A stretch of 64,000 nt of DNA from Candidatus Obscuribacter sp. (GCA_016712465.1 JADJQZ010000001.1:2666001-2730000); one strand, 5' to 3'. Shown: positions 8,354-17,704, numbered from the stretch's first letter. Notes: generated from the sequence alone by a model not told the origin. A program made the numbers and translations.

Positions 8354-9243
8354 AGAATATAGTCTTCTCTCCTGAGAGCAAGTGCCTCTGCCTCTCCCTG
8401 GCCTTCCTTCTTGCTCAGGGCTTTTCGGTTTCTAACTACGTCAGTGGTGCTGCCCTGGGGCAGTCGCTTCGCAGCGAGAGCTCTTACTACGACGAGGCCA
8501 GCCGCTTGAAGACACAGCAGCAGTTTCGTCAGGCTCTTGCTCTAGTTTCAGCGGGTCTCAAGTCCCATCCCAATTCCAACCGCTTGCTCATTCTGGAAGG
8601 CAATATCTGGTGGATTGTGGGGGAATTGGAGCTTTCGGAGAAGTCGCTCATGAAAGCCAGTCGGCAGGGTATAGAGAGCATGGATCTACACTGGCAGTTG
8701 GCCCATTTGTACAGAGCCCAGGGTAAGGATCGTCAGGCCCTTGCCGAAATCAACCGGGCCCTTTCATTGAGCCCGGATTCCATTGAGCTTTACAACGATC
8801 GTTCCTCAATCTATAAAGATCGGGGTGAGCACCTCAATGCCGCCAATGACTGCAGCAAGGCTATTAGCATCATGGAAAGCCAGCACCTGCCGCCGGCCGC
8901 CATGTTCATCATGAAAGACCGGCGGGCCGGTGAATATATCAAGGCCGGTCTCTATGACAAGGCTATTGTAGATTTAGAATTTTTGCTTGCCAAGGAAAAG
9001 AAAAATGAGGGAAGAAGGCAAAACCTGATTGGAGAATGTTTGGTGGCTCAGGGTAAGCTCAAACCTGCGCTTTCCCGTTTTGATGCCGCTATCAAAGGCT
9101 CACCTCTTTATCTGGACGCCCGAAGGAACCGCCTTAAGGTTTTAAACATGCTCAAGGATGAGAAGGCTGCGGCAAAGGAACTTAAGCAAATTGAGAATAT
9201 CGAAAAGGATTTCAGCCCTTTTGACAGTATGAAGCCCCATTGA
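8350..9243 (+). CDS. secreted TPR protein
   Basis: A 297-residue protein whose ATG overlaps the murT stop by four bases, indicating translational coupling. Residues 1-38 contain a hydrophobic segment consistent with a signal peptide or anchor (CLCLSLAFLLAQGFSVS). The rest is a run of TPR units, for example MDLHWQLAHLYRAQGKDRQA and IELYNDRSSIYKDRGEHLNA, then ENLIGECLV-like helices near the C-terminus. TPRs mediate protein contacts. The coupling to murT suggests a role with the peptidoglycan precursor step, possibly as a scaffold, but that is inference. A strong inverted repeat follows the stop. Confidence 0.7.
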   Translation: MKNIVFSPESKCLCLSLAFLLAQGFSVSNYVSGAALGQSLRSESSYYDEASRLKTQQQFRQALALVSAGLKSHPNSNRLLILEGNIWWIVGELELSEKSLMKASRQGIESMDLHWQLAHLYRAQGKDRQALAEINRALSLSPDSIELYNDRSSIYKDRGEHLNAANDCSKAISIMESQHLPPAAMFIMKDRRAGEYIKAGLYDKAIVDLEFLLAKEKKNEGRRQNLIGECLVAQGKLKPALSRFDAAIKGSPLYLDARRNRLKVLNMLKDEKAAAKELKQIENIEKDFSPFDSMKPH

Positions 9244-9256
9244 ATAGACCTTAGAA

Positions 9257-9295
9257 AGGTACCTCGCCAGGAGGAAATCTTGTGGCGAGGTACCT
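9257..9295. terminator. 13-bp perfect inverted repeat between convergent genes
   Basis: Arms AGGTACCTCGCCA (9257-9269) and its exact complement (9283-9295) flank a 13-nt loop. It sits between the stops of the TPR gene (plus) and the EF-hand-like gene (minus), where a bidirectional terminator is expected. Neither side has a strong T tract, so it may be a stabilising or Rho-assisted 3' structure instead. Confidence 0.55.
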
Positions 9296-9319
9296 GATTG
9301 TTAGGGGCTACCCTATGCT

Positions 9320-10975
9320 TTAGCTGTTGGGGAGCAGCGCTTTCAGAGACTCAGGCGAGATGTAGTCGCCCTGTCTCATCCTCTTCACTGCCGGCGAATT
9401 CCACTTGTCTCCCAGGAAATTGTCCTGGATGAATTTGCGCTTTTCGTCGCTCAAGCTGGGATCGGCAACCAGAGCCTCCAGGTCGTTTTTGCCCACCAAT
9501 TTGTCGGTGCGATTTTTTGCATCTGAAGATCCGACGAAATCGGCTCTGGCGTGGAGCGATCCGCTGCCATCGTTTCTGACCAACTCTGTGGCCAATTGCA
9601 CGGCTTGCTCTCTTTCAAGGGCAATTTGCCTGGCTTTGGCATCGCTTTCCTCTCTTTGTTTGGTCTCCTTGCCAAGCTCGGCTATGTCTTTCCACTTCTG
9701 GTCTTCAGCTTCTACAGCGTCTTGAACACCTGTTGCTTTCTTAATTTTCTCCAGATCCAGGTAGTCGCCGCTCATGTATTTTTTCTTGAAGTCGGCGCTG
9801 TCCATTTTGTCTACAATGCTCTCCCGGATCTCTTTGGCCAGGGCCGGATCTACATCCGGTGAGGATAGCAGCGCCTTCAGGTCATTTTTGTTGACTAGCT
9901 TGTCGCTGCGTGCATCTTTGTTGTCAGAGCCGGCGTAGTCGGCCGCTTCATGCACACTGGCATTGCCTATTTTCTTGCTCAACAGATCTTGCAAACCGGA
10001 GGCTTCGGTTTTGGTCTTTGAGGCCTGCTCTTCTTCGGCTTTCTTCCTGTTCTCTAATTCTTTGTTCTTCGCCTCGGCTTGTTTTTGAGCTTCCTGCTCT
10101 TTAGCCGCTTGCTCCTCTCCGGTTGCTTTCTTGAAGGTATCGGCGCTCATATAGCTATTTTCCAGATAGCGACTCTGGAATTTAGGATCATCCCATTTGT
10201 CCAGGACTTTCTCTTTCAGTTCTTTTTTCTCTTGCTCTGAGAGTCTGGGATCGGTGGCCAGGGCTTCGAAGTCATGTTTGCCTACTTTTCCGTCGCTCCT
10301 GTTTTTTATGTCACTGGAGCCGGCAAAGTCGGCCTGGGCGAAGAGAGAGGGTTTTCCGTCTTTTCCTTCAAATAGATAGCTCTGTAGTTGCTTGGCTTCT
10401 CCGTGTACTACTTTCTCTTCTTCTGCTTTCTTCTCATTGCTTATCTTTGCTTCCTTGGCATTCTCATGTTTGAGCACGCCGTCGGCCAGATCTACCTGCG
10501 AAATTCCTGCTGGCTTGACGCCCCTGCCCCCTGCCGGTTTTGCCTCCAGGGAACTGGATTGATCGATGAGGGAGTCAACCATGGCTTTGCCGAAAACCCC
10601 CGGTCTGCCTGCCTCTTTGAAGGCTTTCAGCTCTTCTTTCGTGAGGTGACCGTTGCCCATGCCGGTGTCGGCGCTCTTGTGGTCGATTTTTTCGAAAGCT
10701 CTCTGTCCATACTCCAGAGCAAGAACAGGCAGCAGTTTCTCTTCTTGCAGCTTCTTCACCACTGCTTCTTCATACTCTTTAGAGGTTTTGCCGGTTTTAT
10801 CGCCCTTGTCCAGTTCCTGGTGGGTTTGCCGTACCGACTCGGCCAGCTTATTGTAGGCCCCATGGGTGTCTCCGCCCGGTGTTGTCTCAAGCTGTTTTTT
10901 TGTTTCATCTACCGTCTTATCGGCGGCTTCTTGAGCCTTGCTCTTGGGCTTCACTTCTTCTACTTCTTTACCCAT
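9320..10975 (-). CDS. acidic protein with three EF-hand-like repeats
   Basis: A 551-residue, highly charged Lys/Glu/Ala-rich protein with no signal peptide or membrane segment, starting at ATG 10975 behind a strong AGGAGG. It contains three related ~95-residue units at about residues 195-290, 326-420 and 457-550. Each has an Asp-rich loop (such as GSSDIKNRSDGKVGKHDFEAL) followed by a helix, a conserved DKW/DKM patch and a YMS/YIS turn. A further Asp/Gly loop near residues 103-115 (DTGMGNGHLTKEELK) looks most like a true EF-hand. The linkers are coiled-coil-like. The loops resemble calcium-binding EF-hand or dockerin loops, but the repeats have an extended spacing, so metal binding is a guess. 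No function is known. Confidence 0.6.
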   Translation of the reverse strand: MGKEVEEVKPKSKAQEAADKTVDETKKQLETTPGGDTHGAYNKLAESVRQTHQELDKGDKTGKTSKEYEEAVVKKLQEEKLLPVLALEYGQRAFEKIDHKSADTGMGNGHLTKEELKAFKEAGRPGVFGKAMVDSLIDQSSSLEAKPAGGRGVKPAGISQVDLADGVLKHENAKEAKISNEKKAEEEKVVHGEAKQLQSYLFEGKDGKPSLFAQADFAGSSDIKNRSDGKVGKHDFEALATDPRLSEQEKKELKEKVLDKWDDPKFQSRYLENSYMSADTFKKATGEEQAAKEQEAQKQAEAKNKELENRKKAEEEQASKTKTEASGLQDLLSKKIGNASVHEAADYAGSDNKDARSDKLVNKNDLKALLSSPDVDPALAKEIRESIVDKMDSADFKKKYMSGDYLDLEKIKKATGVQDAVEAEDQKWKDIAELGKETKQREESDAKARQIALEREQAVQLATELVRNDGSGSLHARADFVGSSDAKNRTDKLVGKNDLEALVADPSLSDEKRKFIQDNFLGDKWNSPAVKRMRQGDYISPESLKALLPNS

Positions 10976-11236
10976 GACTTTTCCTCCTGCCTAGAAAAGG
11001 CTAGCGAAATGTTCGCTTGTTTCTGAATGTGTTAATTGGTTTTGGGGTTTTTAACCAGGGCAAAATAGGCTCCCTCTCAAGAGGAAGACGCTCGTGCGCC
11101 AGGCATTGGATCTTGGGAATTTAGGGGTGGTTGTGAGCTCGTTGCGTTGCTCACATTGCCAAGATAGTTTTTCTTCTGTGACAACTGAATACAATTGCCA
11201 TGGGAGGATTCCCATAGCCAGAGCTGTTTCGGTTAA

Positions 11237-12100
11237 CTAAAGCCCGAAGCCTGGTTTTACTTGTTCGAAGAAAATAAGAAGAGAGGGGGCTAAGACCAGC
11301 ACCATCAGGGCCGGCATAATGCAAAACCAGAGCGGAAAGGCCATATAGATAGGTAGGCGCGCTGCTTTCTCTTCCGCTTTCTGGCTTAGTTTGGAGCGCA
11401 GGAATTCGGCCTGGTTGCGCAGGGTTTTGGAAATACTCAGTCCTAGCTGGCTGGTTTGATTGAGGGAGCCGGCGAAGGCACCCAGCTCTTCCACGCCGGT
11501 GCGTTTGTAGAGTTCTTGAAAGGCGCGTTCTCGGCTCATGCCGAGCAAGATATCGCGGTTTAATGTCAGTAATTCATCGAGTAGGGCGGAATTGCCGCTG
11601 GCCGGATCTTGAGCGACCCGGCTCAAAGTGGCATCCAGACCGAGACCGGCATCCACACAAAGGACCATCAAATCCAGCAGTTCCGGTAGGGACTCTCTGA
11701 TGGAAGCCTGCCTTCGTCTGGCCAACATGGTCAGCACCAGATCCGGTGCAAAGAAGAGAAAGGCGGCCAGCCCGGTGAGAATAAGAGGATGGTTGATAAA
11801 CATGCCGGCTAGAGGAGTCAGGAGGGCTGGATAGACTTTGGCTGCCGCCAAGACACCGAGCTGGGTATTGCCGCGTAGTCCGCAGTAGTTTAATTTGAGT
11901 TGCAAACCTTGCAGATAATTGGGGAAAAACTTGAGAATTTCCGCCGCCGGACTGACCAGGTAGACCGGTATGTAGATTGGCCCGGCGTTGTCGCGGTTCT
12001 TTCCGAAAGCCGACTTGACGGCTAGAAAGAGTGCCAGGGCAAGGGCTGCTAGAAGTTCCGGATAGCTCTCCAGAAAGGAACGGAAAAGTACTTGAGGCAT
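11237..12100 (-). CDS. tadC: Tad pilus inner-membrane platform protein TadC
   Basis: A 287-residue type II secretion F-domain protein. TadC pairs with TadB to form the inner-membrane platform of the Tad/Flp pilus. Hydrophobic segments lie at the N-terminus, near residues 95-130 and at the C-terminus (PLWFCIMPALMVLVLAPSLLIFF). The T2SF core shows LPELLDLMVLCVDAGLGLDA and SQLGLSISKTLRNQAEFLR. The start overlaps the tadB stop by one base. It is the last gene of the pilus operon; small inverted repeats but no clear T-rich terminator follow. Confidence 0.88.
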   Translation of the reverse strand: MPQVLFRSFLESYPELLAALALALFLAVKSAFGKNRDNAGPIYIPVYLVSPAAEILKFFPNYLQGLQLKLNYCGLRGNTQLGVLAAAKVYPALLTPLAGMFINHPLILTGLAAFLFFAPDLVLTMLARRRQASIRESLPELLDLMVLCVDAGLGLDATLSRVAQDPASGNSALLDELLTLNRDILLGMSRERAFQELYKRTGVEELGAFAGSLNQTSQLGLSISKTLRNQAEFLRSKLSQKAEEKAARLPIYMAFPLWFCIMPALMVLVLAPSLLIFFEQVKPGFGL

Positions 12101-13065
12101 CAGGCTTTTACCTCCGTCAACTTCTTCATGAGAAACATGCCCAGCACCTGGAGAAAGGCAGCCAGCATGAGCAGCAATTTGCCGGTATCCTTCTGAAAGA
12201 GAGGGCGCAGATAGCCCGGACTGAGAGTTTCCAGGGCAAAGGCCAGAATAAGAGGCAAGAGTGCCACGATCAAGCCGGTGAGGCGGCTCTGGGTGGTCAG
12301 CACCCGTACCTGGCGCTTCAGCTTCAGTCTCTGTCTCAAGGTGGAATTGGTTTTCTCAAGTAGCTCAGCCAGGGAGCCGCCTACTTCGGTTTGAATGGTG
12401 ACGGCTCGTCTAATCAGGTCAAGTTCGGTCAATCTGTACTTGTCCTGGGAAAAAGCCAGGGCTTCACCGAGGGGCAGTCCCAGGTTCATGCGCTGATCTA
12501 TATGGGCGAACTCGTCTTTCAAAGGGCTCGGGCAATCGGAGGCAATCGCTCGCACCGATTGGGGCAGACTGTGGCCGGAGCGCAAGACGGAGACCATGAG
12601 GTCGATGCCGTCGGGCAGTTGCTCCTGAAATTTCTTTCTCAGGGCCATGGCTTTCAATTTCAGGATCAAAAAGGGCACGGTCAAAAACAGGACAAAGAGA
12701 ACCAGGCTGAGCCAGAGCGGCCCGTCCAGGAGATTTGTACCAAGGGCGGCAATGAGAGCGCCGCCCGCGCCAAGGAGGGTGAGATCTGAGGCCGACATGG
12801 CTTTCAGGTCGGCTTCTTCAGCCAGACGGGTGATCAAAGTGGGGGCAGAGAAGCCTGTCAGAAGCGGTGAGTCTGCTCTTTCCTTGAGGAGCACGGGTTC
12901 TTTCACCGGGGTTTTGTCCTGAAATACCTCATTGACTCTTTTGCGCACCAAAAGGCGCCATTTGATTTGCTTGATGATGCGAGTAGCGACCACGCCGGTG
13001 ACCAGCGAGAGCACCATCATTAGTGCCAGAGAAGTTTGCGACTGTTGCAAAAGCTCGAGCTTCAT
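12100..13065 (-). CDS. tadB: Tad pilus inner-membrane platform protein TadB
   Basis: A 321-residue protein with an N-terminal membrane segment, two central ones (near 110-135) and a C-terminal pair, enclosing a cytoplasmic T2SF domain (LPDGIDLMVSVLRSGHSLPQ, then GLPLGEALAF, then VQTEVGGSLAELLEKT-like sequence). It is the TadB partner of TadC in pilus assembly. Its start overlaps the tadA stop by four bases (ATGA), and its stop overlaps tadC. The order tadA-tadB-tadC is the classical one. Confidence 0.88.
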   Translation of the reverse strand: MKLELLQQSQTSLALMMVLSLVTGVVATRIIKQIKWRLLVRKRVNEVFQDKTPVKEPVLLKERADSPLLTGFSAPTLITRLAEEADLKAMSASDLTLLGAGGALIAALGTNLLDGPLWLSLVLFVLFLTVPFLILKLKAMALRKKFQEQLPDGIDLMVSVLRSGHSLPQSVRAIASDCPSPLKDEFAHIDQRMNLGLPLGEALAFSQDKYRLTELDLIRRAVTIQTEVGGSLAELLEKTNSTLRQRLKLKRQVRVLTTQSRLTGLIVALLPLILAFALETLSPGYLRPLFQKDTGKLLLMLAAFLQVLGMFLMKKLTEVKA

Positions 13066-14558
13066 TCTTGCTCCTGGCCTCCGTCACTGTCTTTTGTTTC
13101 CAGGCTGTTTGTGAAAAGTGCCACCGGCAGTTCGATGCCGTATTCCACAAAACGTTGGGATTTGGCCGGTCTGATGCCGCAAGCACGGTGATGTCCTGTC
13201 AGTTCGCCCTTGTCGTTCATAGTGGCTTTGAACTCAAAGAGGTCTTGCATGGAGATTACACCTTCCTGCACCCCGGTTACTTCAGAGATGCTTACCACCC
13301 TGCGTTTCCCGTCGGAGAGTCGCTTTACCTGCACCACCAGATCGAAAGCAGAGCCTATTTGCTCCCTGATACTGCGCTGTGAAAGTTCCACACCGGAAAG
13401 AAGCACCAGGGTTTCAATACGAGCGAGGGCGTCGCGGGCGGAGTTGGCGTGCACGGTGGTGAGCGAACCTTCGTGACCGGTGTTCATGGCCTGGAGCATA
13501 TCCAGGGCTTCGGCACCCCTGACTTCCCCTACGATGATGCGATCCGGGCGCATACGAAGAGCGTTTTTAACCAGTTCCCGCTGCTTGACGGCACCTTCGC
13601 CTTCCAGGTTGGCCGGTCTTGATTCCAGGCGAATCACATGCCTTTGTTGCAGTCTCAGTTCAGCGGTATCTTCAATGGTGACGATGCGCTCCTCTTGCGA
13701 GATGTTGGAGGAGAGCACATTCAGGAGGGTGGTTTTACCGGCCGATGTGCCACCGGAAATGAGAATGTTCAGCCTGGCCTGTACCGCTTTTTTGAGAAAC
13801 TCGGCCATGTCCGCGGTGAGCGCCCCCCGCGCTTCCAGATCGGAAAACACAAAAGGCACCGGACGGAAGCGGCGAATGGAAAGAACGGGACCATCGAGAG
13901 CCAGTGGGGCAATTATGGCATTCACTCTCGAACCATCCGGCAGGCGGGCGTCCACTATGGGCGAGGATTCATCGATGCGGCGACCGATACGGGCCACGAT
14001 GCGGTTTATGACGTGCAAGAGATGCTTATCGTCTTTAAAGCGGATGCCGGTTTCAATTAGTTTGCCGTCTCTGTCGACCCAAACACTTTGACTGCCGTTC
14101 ACGAGAATATCGTTGATGGTGCCGTCGGATAAGAGCGGCTCCAGTGGGCCAAGACCCAGGGTCTCGTAAAGAACTTCTCTCGATAATTCGTCTCTTTCGG
14201 CGGCCGAAAGGGGTAATCTTTCCTCGTCTATAAGGATCTTGATGGTATCGGCTACGGCGTTTTCCAACTCGGAATCGCCGGCGATTTTTAGAAGGACACT
14301 TATGTCGATGCTGTCAACCAGTCTTTCGTGGATGCGCATTTTCAGATCGTGGCGGGCATCGCTGAGAGCCACCGGACGAGCGGAAGTAAAGTTGGAATTG
14401 AGGGAAAGACCGGCTGTGCTTGTCTGACTGCTTGCCTCGGCCTTATCCGCCAATGCCTTGGTATTACTTGCCGGAGCAGCGGGTGGGACAAGAGGGTTGC
14501 CTTTAGCAATATTGCTGTCCTTTCCCAGATTGCTTATTAAGGCTCTCAGATCCGACAT
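13062..14558 (-). CDS. tadA: Tad/Cpa pilus assembly ATPase TadA (CpaF)
   Basis: A 498-residue secretion ATPase of the GspE/VirB11 superfamily, CpaF branch, which powers Flp pilus assembly. Visible motifs are Walker A ISGGTSAGKTTLLNVLSS, the Walker B region PDRIIVGEVRGAEALDML, and the His box GHEGSLTTVHANS. A ~100-residue low-complexity N-terminus precedes the N-terminal domain (REVLYETLGLGPLEPLL). It overlaps tadZ upstream by 13 bases and tadB downstream by 4, so the three are translated from a single transcript. It acts as a cytoplasmic hexamer docked to TadB/TadC. Confidence 0.93.
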   Translation of the reverse strand: MSDLRALISNLGKDSNIAKGNPLVPPAAPASNTKALADKAEASSQTSTAGLSLNSNFTSARPVALSDARHDLKMRIHERLVDSIDISVLLKIAGDSELENAVADTIKILIDEERLPLSAAERDELSREVLYETLGLGPLEPLLSDGTINDILVNGSQSVWVDRDGKLIETGIRFKDDKHLLHVINRIVARIGRRIDESSPIVDARLPDGSRVNAIIAPLALDGPVLSIRRFRPVPFVFSDLEARGALTADMAEFLKKAVQARLNILISGGTSAGKTTLLNVLSSNISQEERIVTIEDTAELRLQQRHVIRLESRPANLEGEGAVKQRELVKNALRMRPDRIIVGEVRGAEALDMLQAMNTGHEGSLTTVHANSARDALARIETLVLLSGVELSQRSIREQIGSAFDLVVQVKRLSDGKRRVVSISEVTGVQEGVISMQDLFEFKATMNDKGELTGHHRACGIRPAKSQRFVEYGIELPVALFTNSLETKDSDGGQEQE

Positions 14559-15385
14559 GGGCCCTCCTTCAAGACCGGGTTCTCGGCAAGATGACGGCAG
14601 ACGGCGGCTATGGATTTGGCATAGGCGCTGCGGCTGTTGCGCAAGACCAGGGGTAGTCCTTCGATGGCTGCATTCTCAGCTTCTTCATAAGCATTGACCA
14701 CTTTGAAAAGACTGTGGCTCTGCCGTTTTGCCGTCAAGTTGAGAAGCTGTTTCTCCACGTCTTTCATCTTGCCGCCGGAACGGTTCAATACCAGAGTAAG
14801 GCGATCTTTATCGATACCAAGATCACTTAGAATAGACAGCCATTTGCCGGTGGCGGCCAGTGCCGGTACTGTGGCTTCCATGACCAATATCAAATGGTCC
14901 AGGTCGTCGAGCATGGTCAGCAAGTTCTTGTCTAAAGTTTTGGGCAGGTCTACCAGGCAGACGGGCAGCCCTTTGAGAGTCTTGATTGCACCGAGCAGTT
15001 GAGAGAGTGCATCGGGGCTGACCGTCAGGGCTTCGGAAATATTGTCGCTGGCCGTGAGCAGGGAAACGCCGGCACTCTCGGTCAGGCAACTGGAGAGCAA
15101 CTCCACTGAGAGCGAATTCAAACGCGGAATCAAGTCGCTTACACTGAAGCGAGGTTTGAGGTTGAGCAGAAGGGCCAGATCCGGCTGCTGTAGATTGGCA
15201 TCCAGGATGATGCATCCGGGGCTTACCGGTAAGTCATTGCCGGCCGCCAGTTGGGCCGCCAGGTTGAGGGTAAAGGTGCTGGCCCCGACGCCTCCCTTGA
15301 CGCCGAGCACACCTATGGTGAGTGTGCCTGCGCTGCTTTCAGCTGCTCTTGGCGGACGTTTTTCATTTTCCAGTTTGGTCACCAT
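14546..15385 (-). CDS. tadZ: TadZ/CpaE-like MinD-family pilus localisation protein
   Basis: A 279-residue MinD/ParA-type P-loop protein. TadZ/CpaE proteins position the Tad pilus at the cell pole. The nucleotide loop reads GVLGVKGGVGASTFTLNLA: the signature lysine of the deviant Walker A is present, but the second lysine of the usual GKS/GKT is replaced (GAS). Many TadZ proteins have such atypical loops, so weak or absent ATP hydrolysis is plausible. CIILDANLQQPDLALLL matches the Walker A'/switch I region. There is no N-terminal receiver domain as in Caulobacter CpaE. It overlaps tadA. Confidence 0.82.
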   Translation of the reverse strand: MVTKLENEKRPPRAAESSAGTLTIGVLGVKGGVGASTFTLNLAAQLAAGNDLPVSPGCIILDANLQQPDLALLLNLKPRFSVSDLIPRLNSLSVELLSSCLTESAGVSLLTASDNISEALTVSPDALSQLLGAIKTLKGLPVCLVDLPKTLDKNLLTMLDDLDHLILVMEATVPALAATGKWLSILSDLGIDKDRLTLVLNRSGGKMKDVEKQLLNLTAKRQSHSLFKVVNAYEEAENAAIEGLPLVLRNSRSAYAKSIAAVCRHLAENPVLKEGPCRI

Positions 15386-15389
15386 GGTG

Positions 15390-16721
15390 CTAGCCTCCCT
15401 GGACCTGGCTGAGAGCCGGTGCCAGAAGCAGGCAGCGCGGGCTGGGGCTGGCGGACGCGGGAGCGGTTCTCACTCTTGCCTGGAAGGGATAAACCGGGGC
15501 CGGCATGGCGCCCTGACTTTGCAGGGAGCGTCTGCTTGCCAGGCAGGCATTGGGCAGGACCAGTGATTGAACCGGCTTGACCACTATGGAAAGAGCGGCA
15601 CCACTGGTGCCGGAACCGTTCACAATCACATCCTGCAATTGAAAGATGGCAAATCCCGCCACTTCGTTGCCGGTTGTACCCGGCAGTGGATCGTTTTTCA
15701 AAACAGGAAATATATAGATGTAAGGTCTGGCTTTTAAGCTGACGGCAAGAGCCTGCCAGTTGCTCAATTGGTTGTCCCAGCTTTGTCCCTGCGGGCGAAT
15801 TACGCCTAGAACGGCTCCTCTTTCCAGAGCCAGAGGTGGTATTGCCCCTGGTGCAGAAGCCAGGAAGTACTTAAAGTTGGCCAGATTGTCGGTGACGGCC
15901 TTCTCGCCGCTTATATCGCCATAATAGCCGCTGGTGCCGGCCGTCAAATTGACCAGTCCTCCTTTGATGTGACCGGGGGTGAGAGTATCCGAGCTATTGC
16001 GCAGGACATCAATGGTATAGGTGCTCAGGGGCGCGCTGGCGGGATTGGCCAGGGAGGCAAATTGCAGGTTGCTTATGGCCAGAGGCAGGGCGGCAAAACC
16101 GGCCAGTCTGGCCTGGCTGCCGCTGCTTAATTGGCTCACTCCCTTACCGATGCGGTTTGCCGGTTGACCCATCACCGTCACGTCAATCTGCGGGGCGGTC
16201 TCGCCGACGTTTTCGCCGGTGAGAGAATTGAAGGCGAAAATCAGGGGCATGAACATATTCTTGAGAGCATCGCTGCCTTCCCGCTTTCCTTTTACATGGA
16301 AGAAGAACTCGTTCGGGTCCTGATCGTTCACCAGGAATTCACTGTCTGCCTCTTCCACTCTAATGGCACTCTTGGGTTCCATTGAGGCGTCCGGACCTTT
16401 GAGGGCGCTGTTCCATGAATTGTTGTTGATTTCGGCCAACCGGTTCAGAATATTGACCTTGGCCTGGTCCTGGGAGTAGGGGAGCGCAGGGCTTACCACC
16501 TGACCGGCAAAAGCAGCCAGTGCACATGCGCGAGTTCCGTGTTGCAGAGTTTGCACCGTATAGGCTGAGCGCATTACGTCTACGGTCAGGGCCACAAAGG
16601 CTATACTCACAACCATCAGAAAAACGGCAAGCGGCAAAATCGCGCCTTCAGGTTGGCGCGGCCGCACGATTTTTGATGGGCAATTACTTGCTTTCAGTGG
16701 GCTCTTGGCGGGGGAACTCAT
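15390..16721 (-). CDS. TadG-like pilus-associated membrane protein
   Basis: The coding region gives 443 residues from ATG 16721, chosen over a TTG at 16754 because GAGAG lies just upstream. Near residue 25 is a TadE/G-type anchor (EGAILPLAVFLMVVSIAFVA, then LTVDVMRSAYTVQTLQHGTRACALAAFAG), the hallmark of putative pilus-assembly Flp/TadG N-terminal domains. The remaining ~370 residues are strand-rich and extracytoplasmic, with no von Willebrand domain recognised. It overlaps cpaB by 38 bp and ends four bases before tadZ. TadG proteins are minor pseudopilin-like or anchoring components; the exact role here is uncertain. Confidence 0.7.
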   Translation of the reverse strand: MSSPAKSPLKASNCPSKIVRPRQPEGAILPLAVFLMVVSIAFVALTVDVMRSAYTVQTLQHGTRACALAAFAGQVVSPALPYSQDQAKVNILNRLAEINNNSWNSALKGPDASMEPKSAIRVEEADSEFLVNDQDPNEFFFHVKGKREGSDALKNMFMPLIFAFNSLTGENVGETAPQIDVTVMGQPANRIGKGVSQLSSGSQARLAGFAALPLAISNLQFASLANPASAPLSTYTIDVLRNSSDTLTPGHIKGGLVNLTAGTSGYYGDISGEKAVTDNLANFKYFLASAPGAIPPLALERGAVLGVIRPQGQSWDNQLSNWQALAVSLKARPYIYIFPVLKNDPLPGTTGNEVAGFAIFQLQDVIVNGSGTSGAALSIVVKPVQSLVLPNACLASRRSLQSQGAMPAPVYPFQARVRTAPASASPSPRCLLLAPALSQVQGG

Positions 16722-17691
16722 GGGTCTCTCTACGGTTTCCTGTGAATACTTCAACTACCCATTGGGCTGCTTTTTTTACTTCCGGGCGGCTCGCTACTTC
16801 ATTGAAAGTGGGAGGCATTATGAACGGTGGCGGCGGCGGTGCTATGGATTCGAAATTAGCAGTGCTTGGTGCGGTCGCCGTCTGCACGGGCGCCGGGGCG
16901 GCGGCGCTTGCGGTCAGGGCCTTGGCCGGCAGGAGGTCTTCCTCCGAAACACCGTAACTGTGCGGGGCTGTAACGCTGAGACGATTGCGCAGAGCCAGTT
17001 TTATGCGACCGGTTTCCTCGGCCTGGGCCAGTATTTCTGCTTGTTCCGGCGTGACGGCCAGGGTGATACGGGCAGCGTCATTGCCCTGCAAGCTCTTGCT
17101 TTTGAGGGCTTCCTTGGGCAGGCTATAGATGACAGGCAGATTCTGGCAGATGGTTCTGGTGTACTTTTTGCCGTCTTTGCTGGTAGTGAAGAGGACATCT
17201 ACTTTGTCACCACAGACAATACCGTGGTCGACCAGGGCCTCGTCGTCCAGTTTGAGAGAGACAGCCCTTTCGTGGGTCTCCACCTGTTGGGAGAGCGTTT
17301 GCCCTTTGGGCATCAAGCTTGCGGCCAGAAGCGGTTCGCCTTTGGCCACATAAGCTCTGGCGATGCGACCGACTACCAGGTTGTTCTTGGCGAACATATC
17401 CTCATGAAAATAAGACCTGGGCACGGTGATGTAATGCAGAGAGCTGTAGTTGATGCGCGACCCGGGCATGATGTCCTGACCGGCGCCGACCACTTGCACG
17501 GTCTCAACCGGGGCGGCCTTTGGGGCGAAAAAGGTTTTGCCCAGAGAAGCCAGCAGTAAAACCAGGATGAGCCCCACAATCACCATGGTGACCGGGCTCA
17601 TTCTCGGTGGTTTGGTTGCCGACTTCTGCAGTGATAGCCGCTCTCTTTGCAGGAGCGGGTTTTTTGTCAGGTCTTGTACGGTCTGAGCCAA
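16684..17691 (-). CDS. cpaB: Flp pilus assembly protein CpaB/RcpC
   Basis: A 335-residue protein with one N-terminal transmembrane helix (MSPVTMVIVGLILVLLLASL) followed by a periplasmic SAF domain (VVGAGQDIMPGSRINYSSL, then VGRIARAYVAKGEPLLAASL) and the RcpC/CpaB fold (LKLDDEALVDHGIVCGDKVDV, then ITLAVTPEQAEILAQAEETG). The C-terminal ~90 residues are Ala/Pro-rich. CpaB/RcpC is thought to link the pilus machine to the outer membrane or peptidoglycan. It lies 13 bp after the TadE-like gene. No secretin (RcpA/CpaC) gene is found in this locus, although it is the usual neighbour. Confidence 0.87.
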   Translation of the reverse strand: MAQTVQDLTKNPLLQRERLSLQKSATKPPRMSPVTMVIVGLILVLLLASLGKTFFAPKAAPVETVQVVGAGQDIMPGSRINYSSLHYITVPRSYFHEDMFAKNNLVVGRIARAYVAKGEPLLAASLMPKGQTLSQQVETHERAVSLKLDDEALVDHGIVCGDKVDVLFTTSKDGKKYTRTICQNLPVIYSLPKEALKSKSLQGNDAARITLAVTPEQAEILAQAEETGRIKLALRNRLSVTAPHSYGVSEEDLLPAKALTASAAAPAPVQTATAPSTANFESIAPPPPPFIMPPTFNEVASRPEVKKAAQWVVEVFTGNRRETHEFPRQEPTESK

Positions 17692-17704
17692 GGTTTACCT
17701 CTTT

